From the NCBI RefSeq assembly GCF_900996235.1, contig NZ_CAAJGM010000055.1:116965-180964 (forward strand): a stretch of 64,000 nt of DNA, written 5' to 3'. The notes beneath the pieces were generated by a model. That model worked only from the letters and a program-made list of their open reading frames with translations. It was not told the DNA's origin and ran no database searches. The position numbers were made by a program, and so were the translations under genes. Source of the stretch: Paraburkholderia sp. BCC1885 (GTDB lineage: Bacteria; Pseudomonadota; Gammaproteobacteria; Burkholderiales; Burkholderiaceae). Numbering within the stretch: the stretch's first letter is position 1; each line of letters opens with the position of its first letter. Shown piece after piece: positions 9,015-19,126 of the stretch.

Positions 9015-9037
9015 ACCGCGCAGTTCTGCGCGGTTTT
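9015..9037 (+). terminator. Intrinsic terminator after porin
   Basis: An 8-bp perfect stem ACCGCGCA / TGCGCGGT with a GTTC tetraloop, followed by TTT, seven bases after the porin stop codon. Confidence 0.8.
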
Positions 9038-9084
9038 AAAGGCTGACGTCACGGCGCCCGATGCTGCCGCCGTGACGCATCATT

Positions 9085-9960
9085 TCACTGCACGCCCCAG
9101 CGACGCACCGTCACGCGCTCGAGCGTATCGAACACCAGATGCTCGATCAGCAGACCGATCACAATGACCGCAGCAAGACCGGCGAAGACGCGGTCGGTAT
9201 AAAGCTCGTTGCGATTCTCGAAGATATACCAGCCCAAACCGCCGCTGCCGGAACTGGCGCCGAACACGAGTTCGGCGGCAATCAGCGTGCGCCATGCGAA
9301 TGCCCAGCCGACCCGCAAGCCCGCGAGTATCGACGGCAACGCGGCCGGCACCAGAATCAGCAGGACATGCCGCAAGCCCGTCAGACCATAGTTGCGTCCC
9401 GTCATGCGCAGCGTCGCCGGCACGGCCTGAAATCCCGAGTAAGTATTAAGCGAGAGCGGCCACAAGACCGCATGCACCAGCACGAACAACAAACTGCCCG
9501 TGCCGAGACCGAACCACAGCAACGCGAGCGGCAGCAGCGCGATAGACGGTAACGGATTGAACATGGCGGTCAACATGGTGAGCAGATCGCGGCCGATCCG
9601 GCTCGACACCGCCAGCGAAGTCAGCACGAACGCGCACGCCACGCCGAGCGCATAACCGCGCAGCAGCACCGACATCGACACCGCCGTCTTTTGCAGTAAC
9701 TCGCCGGACAGGATCCCCTGGACGAACGCGCTTAAAGTGGCGCTGAAAGTGGGCAGAAGCAGATCGTTGTTGACCGCGCGCGCGGCGGCTTCCCATATGA
9801 TCACCAGCACGAGCGCGATGAGCGTCTTGCGAAACCACGTCTGCGCGAAGATCCGTTTCGCCGGCGGCAACGGCACTTCGAGCTCGATATCGCCAGGCGG
9901 CTCCAAGGGACGTTCGTACTCCTGCCGAACTGGCGGCAGCAGATTGGCGGGTGTACTCAT
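9085..9960 (-). CDS. ABC transporter permease, sulfonate/taurine/nitrate type
   Basis: A 291-aa inner-membrane permease of the TauC/SsuC family. A hydrophilic N-terminus (~35 residues) is followed by about six transmembrane segments. The cytoplasmic EAA-like loop is visible as RVGWAFAWRTLIAAELVFGA, which docks to the ATPase. It overlaps the upstream ATPase gene by 4 bp (ATGA), so the two are coupled. With the ATPase, the binding protein and the dioxygenase upstream it forms a four-gene uptake and catabolism operon. Confidence 0.88.
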   Translation of the reverse strand: MSTPANLLPPVRQEYERPLEPPGDIELEVPLPPAKRIFAQTWFRKTLIALVLVIIWEAAARAVNNDLLLPTFSATLSAFVQGILSGELLQKTAVSMSVLLRGYALGVACAFVLTSLAVSSRIGRDLLTMLTAMFNPLPSIALLPLALLWFGLGTGSLLFVLVHAVLWPLSLNTYSGFQAVPATLRMTGRNYGLTGLRHVLLILVPAALPSILAGLRVGWAFAWRTLIAAELVFGASSGSGGLGWYIFENRNELYTDRVFAGLAAVIVIGLLIEHLVFDTLERVTVRRWGVQ

Positions 9961-10808
9961 TGCACGGACTCCGTCTCGTCGAACAGCAGGTGATGGATGC
10001 GCTCGGCGGTGCGCTGAAAATCGCTTTGGCCGGTGCTGTCCTGCGTATATTGATGGCTGTTGAGTTCAGCGCGCACACGGCCCGGATGCGGCGACAACAG
10101 CAGAATGCGATTGCCGACGATCAAGGCTTCCTCGATCGAATGCGTCACGAACAGCAAGGTGAAATTCACTTCCTCCCACAACCGCAGCAGTTCTTCCTGC
10201 ATCTTGCGGCGGGTCAGGGCGTCGAGTGCGGCGAACGGTTCGTCCATCAGCAACACGCGCGGCTGCATGGCGAGCGCGCGGGCAATCGCCACGCGCTGCT
10301 TCATGCCGCCGGACAAGGTATGCGGATACGCTTTCGCAAACGCACCGAGCCCTACCTTGTCGAGATAATGCAATGCGCGTTCGTTGGCTTCGGCGCGCGA
10401 GAGCTTTTTCGCCACGCGCAGCGGAAACGCCACGTTTTGCAAGACCGTCTTCCACGGCGGCAACTGGTCGAATTCCTGGAACACCACGATACGGTCGGGA
10501 CCGGGACCCCGCACCGTTTGACCGTCGAGCGAGATGCTGCCGGAAGTGGGTTCGATAAAGCCGCCCACCGCCTTGAGCAAGGTCGACTTGCCGCAACCCG
10601 ACGGGCCGAGCAGCACGAAACGGTCGCCGCCGTAGACGTCGAAACTCACCTGGTGGGTCGCGCGAACGATGCGCTCGCCGGTACGGTATTCGAGGTTGAC
10701 GCGGTCCACCTCCAGCAATTTCTCGCTGGTGTGCGGATGTGCGGCCCGCGCCGCCGAGTCTGCCGGGCCAGCGGCGGCGGGGAACAGAATCTTGGGGTTG
10801 GCTACCAT
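9957..10808 (-). CDS. ABC transporter ATPase, sulfonate/taurine/nitrate type
   Basis: A 283-aa nucleotide-binding subunit of the TauB/SsuB family. It has Walker A GPSGCGKST, Q-loop VFQEFDQLPPW, signature LSGGMKQRVAIARAL, Walker B LLMDEPFAALD and the H-loop FVTHSIEEAL. The ATG at 10808 (MVANPKILFP) was chosen; the open frame continues upstream into the binding-protein gene but without family similarity. This leaves a ~60-bp gap to the binding-protein stop and a 4-bp overlap with the permease. Confidence 0.9.
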   Translation of the reverse strand: MVANPKILFPAAAGPADSAARAAHPHTSEKLLEVDRVNLEYRTGERIVRATHQVSFDVYGGDRFVLLGPSGCGKSTLLKAVGGFIEPTSGSISLDGQTVRGPGPDRIVVFQEFDQLPPWKTVLQNVAFPLRVAKKLSRAEANERALHYLDKVGLGAFAKAYPHTLSGGMKQRVAIARALAMQPRVLLMDEPFAALDALTRRKMQEELLRLWEEVNFTLLFVTHSIEEALIVGNRILLLSPHPGRVRAELNSHQYTQDSTGQSDFQRTAERIHHLLFDETESVQ

Positions 10809-10867
10809 CTGATCGGTCCAGGTTAGTTGGCCGCGCCAAAGCGGCCGGCCGGTATAGACGACAGCGC

Positions 10868-11920
10868 TCAGCTTCCCGCAGCGGTCGCAGGGTCGTCGAA
10901 GAAGTAGCCCTTCCACGACTTCGGCTCGTTTTTGATCGCGCCGACCCGATACATGAATTGCGCCAGCACGAAAGTATTCTGCGGCGCGATCTTGAACTGT
11001 ACTTCAGGATTCCTGATGACTTTCAGCAACAGGTTCCGGTCGATTTTCGACTGGTTGACGCGGATGTAGATGTCGGCGGCCGCCTCGGGATTCTGCGTCA
11101 CGAAGCGCGCCGCGTCGGCCAGTGCGTCGACAAAGGCGCGATACGTGCGCGGATTGGCGTCGCGGAATTTTTCGGTGGCGTAGAGCACCGTGGCCGAACT
11201 CGGGCCGCCCAGCACGTCGTAGGAATTCAGCACGATATGCGCCTTCGGATTGCCCGCCAGTTCCTGCTCCTGAAATGGCGGATTGGCGAAGTGCCCGGTA
11301 ATCTCCGTGCCGCCGGCGATAATCGCGGCGGTCGCGTCGGGATGCGGAATCGCCTGGGTGTACTTGTCGAGGCGGTTGTAATCCTTGTCGCCCCAGCGTT
11401 TCGCGGCAGCCAGTTGCAACACGCGCGATTGCACCGAGACGTTGACCGCAGGTACCGCAATGCGGTCTTTGTCGGTGAAGTCGGCAATCGTCCTGACGTT
11501 CGGATTATTCGACACCAGGTAGTAAGGCAGATTGCCGAGCGAGGCCACGCCCTTCACGTTCTGCCTGCCACGCGTGCGGTCCCAGATGGTCAGCAAGGGA
11601 CCGACGCCGGCCGCGGCGACATCCACGGCACCGGACAGCAGCGCGTCGTTGACGGCGGCGCCGCCCGAGACCCGCACCCAATCCACCTTGATATCGAGCC
11701 CTTGCTTGTGCCCTTCCTTCTCGATGAACTGCTGGTCGCGTGCGACGTCGAGCAACAGATAGACCACGCCGAACTGGTCGGCAATGCGAATCTGCCCCTC
11801 CGCCCGCGCCGGCGCCGCAACGCCGAAACCCGTCGCGCCGATCAGGGCGGCGAGCGCCGCAACCGCGCAACGGCGTGCGAACAACGACCGAACAGCCGTC
11901 GGGCGAAAAGTGGCCAGCAT
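10868..11920 (-). CDS. Periplasmic binding protein, sulfonate/taurine/nitrate type
   Basis: A 350-aa solute receptor with a Sec signal peptide (basic MLATFRPTAVRSLFARR, hydrophobic AVAALAALIGATGFGVA, cut after APARA). The mature start EGQIRIADQFGVVYLLLDVA and the segment GAVDVAAAGVGPLLTIWDR are typical of the SsuA/TauA fold. Its pairing with a TauD-family dioxygenase suggests import of an organosulfonate or sulfate ester. The ligand cannot be told from the sequence. Confidence 0.87.
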   Translation of the reverse strand: MLATFRPTAVRSLFARRCAVAALAALIGATGFGVAAPARAEGQIRIADQFGVVYLLLDVARDQQFIEKEGHKQGLDIKVDWVRVSGGAAVNDALLSGAVDVAAAGVGPLLTIWDRTRGRQNVKGVASLGNLPYYLVSNNPNVRTIADFTDKDRIAVPAVNVSVQSRVLQLAAAKRWGDKDYNRLDKYTQAIPHPDATAAIIAGGTEITGHFANPPFQEQELAGNPKAHIVLNSYDVLGGPSSATVLYATEKFRDANPRTYRAFVDALADAARFVTQNPEAAADIYIRVNQSKIDRNLLLKVIRNPEVQFKIAPQNTFVLAQFMYRVGAIKNEPKSWKGYFFDDPATAAGS

Positions 11921-11967
11921 CGATACTCCGGTCAGCGTGTGGGAAATCCTGGCGGGCGTGTTTGCCG

Positions 11968-12882
11968 TCAGAACGGCACGTCGCCTTCAATCGTGGTCCG
12001 ATACATCTTGCGGCGCAGATGGTCGGGTGTGCCGGCTGCGAGATGCATCAGCGAACGGTTGTCCCAGAACACCATGTCGTGCTCGGCCCAGACATGCCGG
12101 TACAGATGCTCGGGACGCACGCTATGTGCGAAAAGCTCTTCGAGCAACTGCTTGCTCTCATCCTCGGGAAGGCCGATCACGCGCGTCGTGAAATGCTCGC
12201 TGACGAAAAGCGCCTTGCGGCCGGTTTCCGGATGCGTGCGCACCATCGGCTGCTGGACCGGCTTCACCTGGGCGATCTGCTCGGCGGACAGATTCGGCCG
12301 CCACGGGCTGCGTTTCTGCAATTCCGCGTATTTCGCCAGATAGGTGTGCTCCGCGAAGCGCCCTTCCACGGCTTCGCGCAGATGCGCCGGCAGCGTGTCC
12401 CACGCGAGATGCATGTTGGCGAACAACGTGTCGCCGCCTTCAGCCGGCAACTCCTGCGCGTGCAGCAATGAGCCGAGGCTCGGCTTTTCCTTGTACGAGA
12501 GGTCCGAATGCCAAAAATGACCGGCGTCGCCGAGGCCGATGGGTTGGCCGTTTTCGACGATATTCGACACCACCAGCACTTCCGGATAACCCGGCAACTG
12601 GAACTGATGCAGCACGTGGATCTGGAGCGGCCCGAAGCGGCGGCTGAAGGCAATCTGCTGATCGGGCGTGATGCGTTGGTCGCGAAACACCAGCACGTGG
12701 TGATCGAGGTGCGCGCGGTGGATGCGCGCGAAGTCCTCGGCGCCAAGCGGCTGGGTCAGATCGAGCCCCAGCACTTCGGCGCCCACTGGGCCGTCGAAGG
12801 CACGAATTTCAATGCGTTGGGGGGCGGCCGTGCGGATAGGAGCGGCCTGGGCGGAAACAGCGGAGTCGGAAGCAATCGTCAC
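11968..12882 (-). CDS. TauD/TfdA-family Fe(II)/2-oxoglutarate dioxygenase
   Basis: A 304-aa non-haem iron oxygenase. The facial triad is visible as HSD within GHFWHSDLSY and a distal His in SLMHLAAGTPDHLRRKMYRT, whose Arg residues bind 2-oxoglutarate. The family releases sulfite from taurine or alkyl sulfates, or cleaves aryloxyalkanoates. First gene of the ABC operon and 47 bp upstream of the binding-protein gene, so sulfur scavenging is likely. The start is GTG at 12882 (MTIASDSAVS) with a purine stretch GAAGAG upstream. No CysB or Cbl site was assigned. Confidence 0.86.
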   Translation of the reverse strand: MTIASDSAVSAQAAPIRTAAPQRIEIRAFDGPVGAEVLGLDLTQPLGAEDFARIHRAHLDHHVLVFRDQRITPDQQIAFSRRFGPLQIHVLHQFQLPGYPEVLVVSNIVENGQPIGLGDAGHFWHSDLSYKEKPSLGSLLHAQELPAEGGDTLFANMHLAWDTLPAHLREAVEGRFAEHTYLAKYAELQKRSPWRPNLSAEQIAQVKPVQQPMVRTHPETGRKALFVSEHFTTRVIGLPEDESKQLLEELFAHSVRPEHLYRHVWAEHDMVFWDNRSLMHLAAGTPDHLRRKMYRTTIEGDVPF

Positions 12883-14574
<1,692 letters not shown>

Positions 14575-14862
14575 GCTGTAGAAGTTTTGCGGCCGGGTGA
14601 GGAGCGCTCTTCATCCGGCTGGATTGCCGCCTGACCTCCCTCCTGCTTCACTCCCCGCTTCACTTCCTTTCCTCACATCCCCTCCTCGCGTCAGTCCCTA
14701 GGCTCGGCCTGCGGTCGTTCTGCGCAATATGAGCGCGCCATTCCCGTTTCGGACAGAATGGAGTTTTCATTCACGCTCACGTAACGATCCGCTTTTCGTC
14801 AACTCAACATGTAGCTTCGGTCACCTCACTCACCTCACTCACCTCACAAAAGGGCAAAAGCG
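14575..14862. other. Intergenic, ends in 3 x 9-bp tandem repeat
   Basis: No gene seen. Immediately before the channel gene, TCACCTCAC is repeated three times head to tail (14821-14847), followed by AAAAGGG, which is the probable ribosome-binding region. A copy-number change in this repeat would shift sequences just upstream of the ribosome-binding site. Confidence 0.6.
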
Positions 14863-16320
14863 ATGAATCATCCATTGCTGGCGGGGTATGCACTTGTCAT
14901 GGTCGACGTGTTACTTTGGCGATTCGAGTTCCCAAAGAATGAAAGCATCCGGCTATGCATTCGGCTGCTTTTCTTCGCCCTGTTGACCGCACTCCTCTTC
15001 AACACGGGCCTTAGCCCCATGTCGCCCGCGCCCGCCACGCCATCCTCCGCTCAGCATGTCGCGGAACAGGCTCTCGAAATCGTCTGGTGGCTCAATGGGG
15101 CGCGTCTGCTGTCGCTCGCGCTCGACTCCCTGCTGCTGCCACGGCGCTGGCGCAAACAGCGTCTCTTCCAGGACGTGTTCGGCGCGGTCATTTTTCTCGC
15201 CGCAGTGGTCGCCGCGCTGGCGTTCGTACTGGATCTGCCGATCCGGGGCGTCGTCGCGACGTCGGGCGCATTGGCCATCATTCTCGGCCTCGCCATCCAG
15301 AGCACCTTGAGCGACGTCTTTGCGGGCATTGTCATCAACACGACCGAGCCGTATCAGGTGGGCGATTGGGTTTCCATCGACGGCGTCGAAGGCAAAGTGC
15401 TGGAGATGAACTGGCGCGCCACCAATCTTTTGACGGGACAAGGCAACGTGGTCATCGTGCCGAATGCCGTCGCCGCCAAGGCCAAGATCTCGAACAATAA
15501 CCGGCCACCGGCTTTACATGGCGTGAGCGTCGTGCTGGAGATATCGCCCGAAGCACGGCCCCGGTCCGTGCTCGGGGCGCTCGACAATGCGCTCGCCGCC
15601 ATCCGCGGCGTTCTGCCGACACCCGCGCCCTACGCCCAGGTCAAAACCGCCAGCGTCAATTCGATTCAATATGAAATCACGGCCTATGTCGACGATATGG
15701 CAAAAAAGCTGCCCGTCTCCAACGAACTCTACGACCTCTGCTATCGACATCTCGCCGCGGCGGGCATCGACCTGTATCCGCTCGGTGGCGCGGGCCCGGC
15801 GCGCCAGTCGATCGGCTCGAAGGAGCGGCTTCTGCGCTGCGTCGACCTCTTCGTTGCCCTTGAAGACAGCGAAATCCGCGACCTGGCCGCCCATCTGACG
15901 CGACAGGAACTGGAGCGCGACCAGGTGCTGGTCACCGCGGATGCCACCTCGAACACCTTGAGCATCGTCGAGTCCGGCGTGCTGTCCGTGACCGCTGAAG
16001 AGAGCTACGGCCACATCGAAGTCACGCGTCTCGGTCCAGGTGACGCAGTGGGCGAAGCAGGTCTGCTCGCCGGCCTGCCGGCGAAAGTGCAGATTACCGC
16101 CCTCACGAGGAGCACCGTGTATCAGTTGCAAAAAGACGACCTTACGCCGATCCTCAAGAAAAACCCCGAAGTCGCGACACGCATGTGCCGGATGTTGTCG
16201 CGCCAGCAGGCAACATTAGGCAAGCTGTCCACCGAGGTGCAGAAGTCCCCCGCTGCTGAACAATCGGCTTTTCAATGGCTGCTGGAACAGGTGCGAAAAC
16301 TCCACTCGCTGACGTTTTAA
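14863..16320 (+). CDS. MscS-family mechanosensitive channel with C-terminal cNMP-binding-like domain
   Basis: A 485-aa membrane protein. Hydrophobic helices lie near residues 8-20, 33-50, 70-92 and 105-123; the pore-lining MscS helix covers residues 130-150 and runs into AIQSTLSDVFAGIVI. The beta domain (GDWVSIDGVEGKVLEMNWR) follows. Residues ~325-440 form a cyclic-nucleotide-binding fold, with the turn GPGDAVGEAGLLAGLPA. The Arg that normally contacts the cyclic phosphate (PRxA) is missing (PAKV), so ligand binding is uncertain. Fused channels of this kind are known in proteobacteria and cyanobacteria. It likely relieves osmotic stress. Confidence 0.86.
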   Translation: MNHPLLAGYALVMVDVLLWRFEFPKNESIRLCIRLLFFALLTALLFNTGLSPMSPAPATPSSAQHVAEQALEIVWWLNGARLLSLALDSLLLPRRWRKQRLFQDVFGAVIFLAAVVAALAFVLDLPIRGVVATSGALAIILGLAIQSTLSDVFAGIVINTTEPYQVGDWVSIDGVEGKVLEMNWRATNLLTGQGNVVIVPNAVAAKAKISNNNRPPALHGVSVVLEISPEARPRSVLGALDNALAAIRGVLPTPAPYAQVKTASVNSIQYEITAYVDDMAKKLPVSNELYDLCYRHLAAAGIDLYPLGGAGPARQSIGSKERLLRCVDLFVALEDSEIRDLAAHLTRQELERDQVLVTADATSNTLSIVESGVLSVTAEESYGHIEVTRLGPGDAVGEAGLLAGLPAKVQITALTRSTVYQLQKDDLTPILKKNPEVATRMCRMLSRQQATLGKLSTEVQKSPAAEQSAFQWLLEQVRKLHSLTF

Positions 16321-16347
16321 ATTTCGGTATCCGAATCGATAAGAGCC

Positions 16348-16371
16348 GTGTCGCCGCACTAGCGGCGACAC
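16348..16371. terminator. Hairpin between convergent genes
   Basis: A 10-bp perfect stem GTGTCGCCGC / GCGGCGACAC with an ACTA loop, in the 69-bp space between two convergent genes. There is no strong T-run; it could act for both strands. Confidence 0.5.
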
Positions 16372-16389
16372 CGGCACATCGGCGCCGTC

Positions 16390-18393
16390 TTACCTGGCGC
16401 TAAACGGCGAAACGGCCGCGCTCTTCGCTGCATTCACCGTACTCGCTGTACTCGCCGCAGCCGTCGATGCTGCCGCCGGCGTCCAGCGAAACGCCACGAT
16501 GCTCGCGTCGTTATAGTCGTCCTTGGTCACGAGATAGTCGCCGGTGGAACGCAGATACGCGCGCAGTCCGTACATCGAATCCACATCGTTGCCCACGTTG
16601 ACCGTATTCGGATTGCTATCGATCAGCGTGGTATCGAGCTTGCCTGTCGTGAGGTTGAAGGCATCGATATTCGGCGTGGTCTGCACGTAGCCCACAAACA
16701 GATCATTGCCGGCAGCCGCAATGGATTTGGCGTTCGCGCTCGTCAGGTTGATCACCGGGTTCGGCGTGCTCCGGTTACCGGCGAGCCAGCCGTGATACAC
16801 CTCGATGCGCTGTCCGACCGCGGTCCAGTCCGTGCTGCCGCTCAAGCCCTGCGTGAGAATCATCGTATCGCTCTCGGGCAGGTAGATGATGCGCGTCAGT
16901 TGCGTGATCGTGGCCGGAATCGGCATGGTGACCGGCGCGCCCCAGAGCGGCTTGCCGTTCGCATCGAAACCGGTCAGCGGATAGTGGGTGATGACGTTGG
17001 TTTTATCGAGCCCCGCCCAGATATCGCCCTTGCTATCGAGGCAAAAACCATTGCGGACTGGCGCCGTCGTGTTGAAAGCCGTACCCGGCAGCGTGCTGTC
17101 GGGAATCGCAATGTAGCCGCTCGCCGCGTTGAAGTGGAAAAAGTAGAACGTATCGGTGTTCTGGCCTTCGGCAACGAGCATCCGGTGTCCGTTCACGCTC
17201 GCGAGTTGGGCGAAATGTTCGCCGCGTTCGTGATCGGCGGGATTGATGCGCGGATCGGATGGATACGTGATCGGATCGACCGTGTTGGCCACGAACGTGC
17301 CGCCCGAAGTGCCCGAGTAGATGTTCATGCCGCTATAGAACATCGCTCCGTCCGTGGCGGGATCCGGCGCCGCATTGCCCTCGAAGTTGACCGACTGAAG
17401 CTGCCAGATCTGCCGGCCGGTGTTGTCATACGCGTGAAGATCCGTGCCGCCGTTGCGACCCAGATCCCACGTGCCGCCCCACGGATTGTTCAGGACGTAC
17501 AGGTTGCCCGCGGAGTCCTTGCCGATGCCGGTAACGCGCGTGAAGCGCAGACTGCCCACCTGCCCCTTGATGCCGGCGGTCGTGTCGAGATAACCGCCCT
17601 GCACGCCAAACGTCCCGGCCAGGGAAGGCGTGCTGGATACGTTATACAGCTTGATGTTCATATCCGGCCCCTCGTCGCCGATCCACAACTGCGCACTCGA
17701 AGGGTCGAAGTACAACGAAGCCGGCTGCGCCTTGGCCGGCAACTGGATGGTGTTGAGCCGCGTGCCGCTCGGGCTGAACTGGATGACCGTCCCCGCGCTT
17801 TGCTGCGCGACCCACAGGTTGCCCTGCGCATCCAGCGCGAGCGCGCCCGGCGCCGTCACGCTGATATCGTGTTGCCAGACACCCGCGGTTGAGAACACGC
17901 GCACCCGGTTACCGGGGAAATCGCTGGCGTAGAGCAGCGAGCCGGAGGTCGCGAGTCCGGTGACGACATCCGCGAGCTGTTGGGTGGTGGTGGCGCTGAC
18001 GGTGATCAGCAGATCGCGCGCGTGGCTCGTCCGGTTATAGCGGCCAACTTTACCGCTGCCATAGGTGGAGTTGAACTGCAGCGCGGCAAACACCGACGTG
18101 GCGTTGCCGGTGATCGCACCGCCCTGGAATTCCCCTTGCGCGCCGATCGAGCCGCTGTTCTGGCCGTTCTGATAGATCGCAATGCCGCCTTCGTTTTCAT
18201 CCCACATCGACGACGTATAGATCACGCCTTCCGGCGCGACCCACATCGAACGGGCCACGTTGCCGGCGCGTGTCGTGTTGGTGCCGTAAGTATTGGCCAG
18301 CCAGTCGGTGGTGTTTTGCGCTTCGCAAACGGATGCCGCCGTTGCGGTCAACATTACCGCGACGAACGCGGTGCAGAGTCCTTTGAAAAACAT
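16390..18393 (-). CDS. Large secreted NHL/SMP-30-like beta-propeller protein
   Basis: A 667-aa exported protein. The ATG at 18393 gives a good Sec signal peptide (MFFKGLCTAFVAVMLTATAA, cut after CEA); an ATG 15 codons upstream would bury it. The mature part has many propeller-like repeats (LALDAQGNLWVAQQSAGTVI; VTGIGKDSAGNLYVLNN; FCLDSKGDIWAGLDKTNV), enough for one or two propellers. The C-terminus is a low-complexity Ala/Ser/Thr tail. No catalytic residues can be named. It may be an extracellular lactonase-like or surface protein. Transcribed alone, converging on the channel gene. Confidence 0.72.
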   Translation of the reverse strand: MFFKGLCTAFVAVMLTATAASVCEAQNTTDWLANTYGTNTTRAGNVARSMWVAPEGVIYTSSMWDENEGGIAIYQNGQNSGSIGAQGEFQGGAITGNATSVFAALQFNSTYGSGKVGRYNRTSHARDLLITVSATTTQQLADVVTGLATSGSLLYASDFPGNRVRVFSTAGVWQHDISVTAPGALALDAQGNLWVAQQSAGTVIQFSPSGTRLNTIQLPAKAQPASLYFDPSSAQLWIGDEGPDMNIKLYNVSSTPSLAGTFGVQGGYLDTTAGIKGQVGSLRFTRVTGIGKDSAGNLYVLNNPWGGTWDLGRNGGTDLHAYDNTGRQIWQLQSVNFEGNAAPDPATDGAMFYSGMNIYSGTSGGTFVANTVDPITYPSDPRINPADHERGEHFAQLASVNGHRMLVAEGQNTDTFYFFHFNAASGYIAIPDSTLPGTAFNTTAPVRNGFCLDSKGDIWAGLDKTNVITHYPLTGFDANGKPLWGAPVTMPIPATITQLTRIIYLPESDTMILTQGLSGSTDWTAVGQRIEVYHGWLAGNRSTPNPVINLTSANAKSIAAAGNDLFVGYVQTTPNIDAFNLTTGKLDTTLIDSNPNTVNVGNDVDSMYGLRAYLRSTGDYLVTKDDYNDASIVAFRWTPAAASTAAASTASTVNAAKSAAVSPFSAR

Positions 18394-18586
18394 GAGAGAG
18401 ATTTCTTCGATCGCACGCCATGCGTTGCAGGCGTCCATAGTGCGGTGTTGCCAACCCTGGCAAACTTGCAGTCCGGCCCCTGACGAATCGAATCAGTGTG
18501 TCGCGCTGGCTGCAGCGCGACGCGTCGAATTGGTGTGGGATGTCATGCAAGTTAACGGCGCGGCCCCGCGAGAATTGAATACTTAT

Positions 18587-19000
18587 TTAACAGGGTCGTG
18601 ACGGGATAACGAGCTCGAGACCTTCGTCGAGCCAGCCGGTGATGCCACCGGCCATCAGCTTGACGGGGCGCCCCAGTTGCGCCAGCCGCAACGCACCACG
18701 CGCGGCGCCGTTGCAGTGCGGACCCGCGCAATAGGTGACAAATAATGTATCCAGCGGGTACTCCGCCAGCTTCGACGCGACGATCTTGCCGTGCGGCAGA
18801 TTCAGCGCGCCCGCCACATGCCCCGCGTCAAATAGCGCGGGACTGCGCACGTCGAGCAGGACAAAACCCGGCGTGCCGCTTGCCAGCGCGCTGGCGACAT
18901 CGGAGCAATCGGTTTCGAATTGCAGCGACGCCTGGAAATGGGCGAGCGCCGCTTCGCTATCGGCGGCGGGAATGGCGGTGACGGCGTTGAGCGTCGGCAT
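18587..19000 (-). CDS. Rhodanese-like sulfurtransferase domain protein
   Basis: A 137-aa single rhodanese domain. The motif LLDVRSPALFDAGHVAGALN is the conserved first half, and the active-site loop is YCAGPHCNGAARGALRLAQL with the candidate catalytic Cys in YCAG. The ATG at 19000 is preceded by GGAG at 8 nt. It is divergent from ftrA across 126 bp, a pairing that suggests FtrA controls it. A role in persulfide or thiosulfate sulfur transfer is a family inference. Confidence 0.8.
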   Translation of the reverse strand: MPTLNAVTAIPAADSEAALAHFQASLQFETDCSDVASALASGTPGFVLLDVRSPALFDAGHVAGALNLPHGKIVASKLAEYPLDTLFVTYCAGPHCNGAARGALRLAQLGRPVKLMAGGITGWLDEGLELVIPSRPC

Positions 19001-19043
19001 GTTGGATCTCCGGATAGGTGACGTGATGATTGCCATGGCCTGA

Positions 19044-19093
19044 AACTGACTTATCAGGCTTCATTCTGGCCGCGATCCGTCAGTTGGATAAGT
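19044..19093. promoter_or_regulatory. Interleaved inverted repeats between rhodanese gene and ftrA
   Basis: Two 7-bp inverted repeats interlock in the divergent promoter region: AACTGAC (19044-19050) with GTCAGTT (19079-19085), and ACTTATC (19049-19055) with GATAAGT (19087-19093). This is a candidate operator, possibly for FtrA itself; chance cannot be excluded for 7-mers. Confidence 0.4.
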
Positions 19094-19126
19094 GGCGCAA
19101 TCGTCAATATCCGGTAACATCGCGCC

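Noticed and set aside
10739..12343. 534-codon plus-strand frame opposite the binding-protein and dioxygenase genes
   Set aside because: It spans two well-supported genes in antisense and has no recognisable domain or signal peptide.
14821..14847. Possible CRISPR-like repeat
   Set aside because: Only three 9-bp direct repeats without spacers; a simple tandem repeat.
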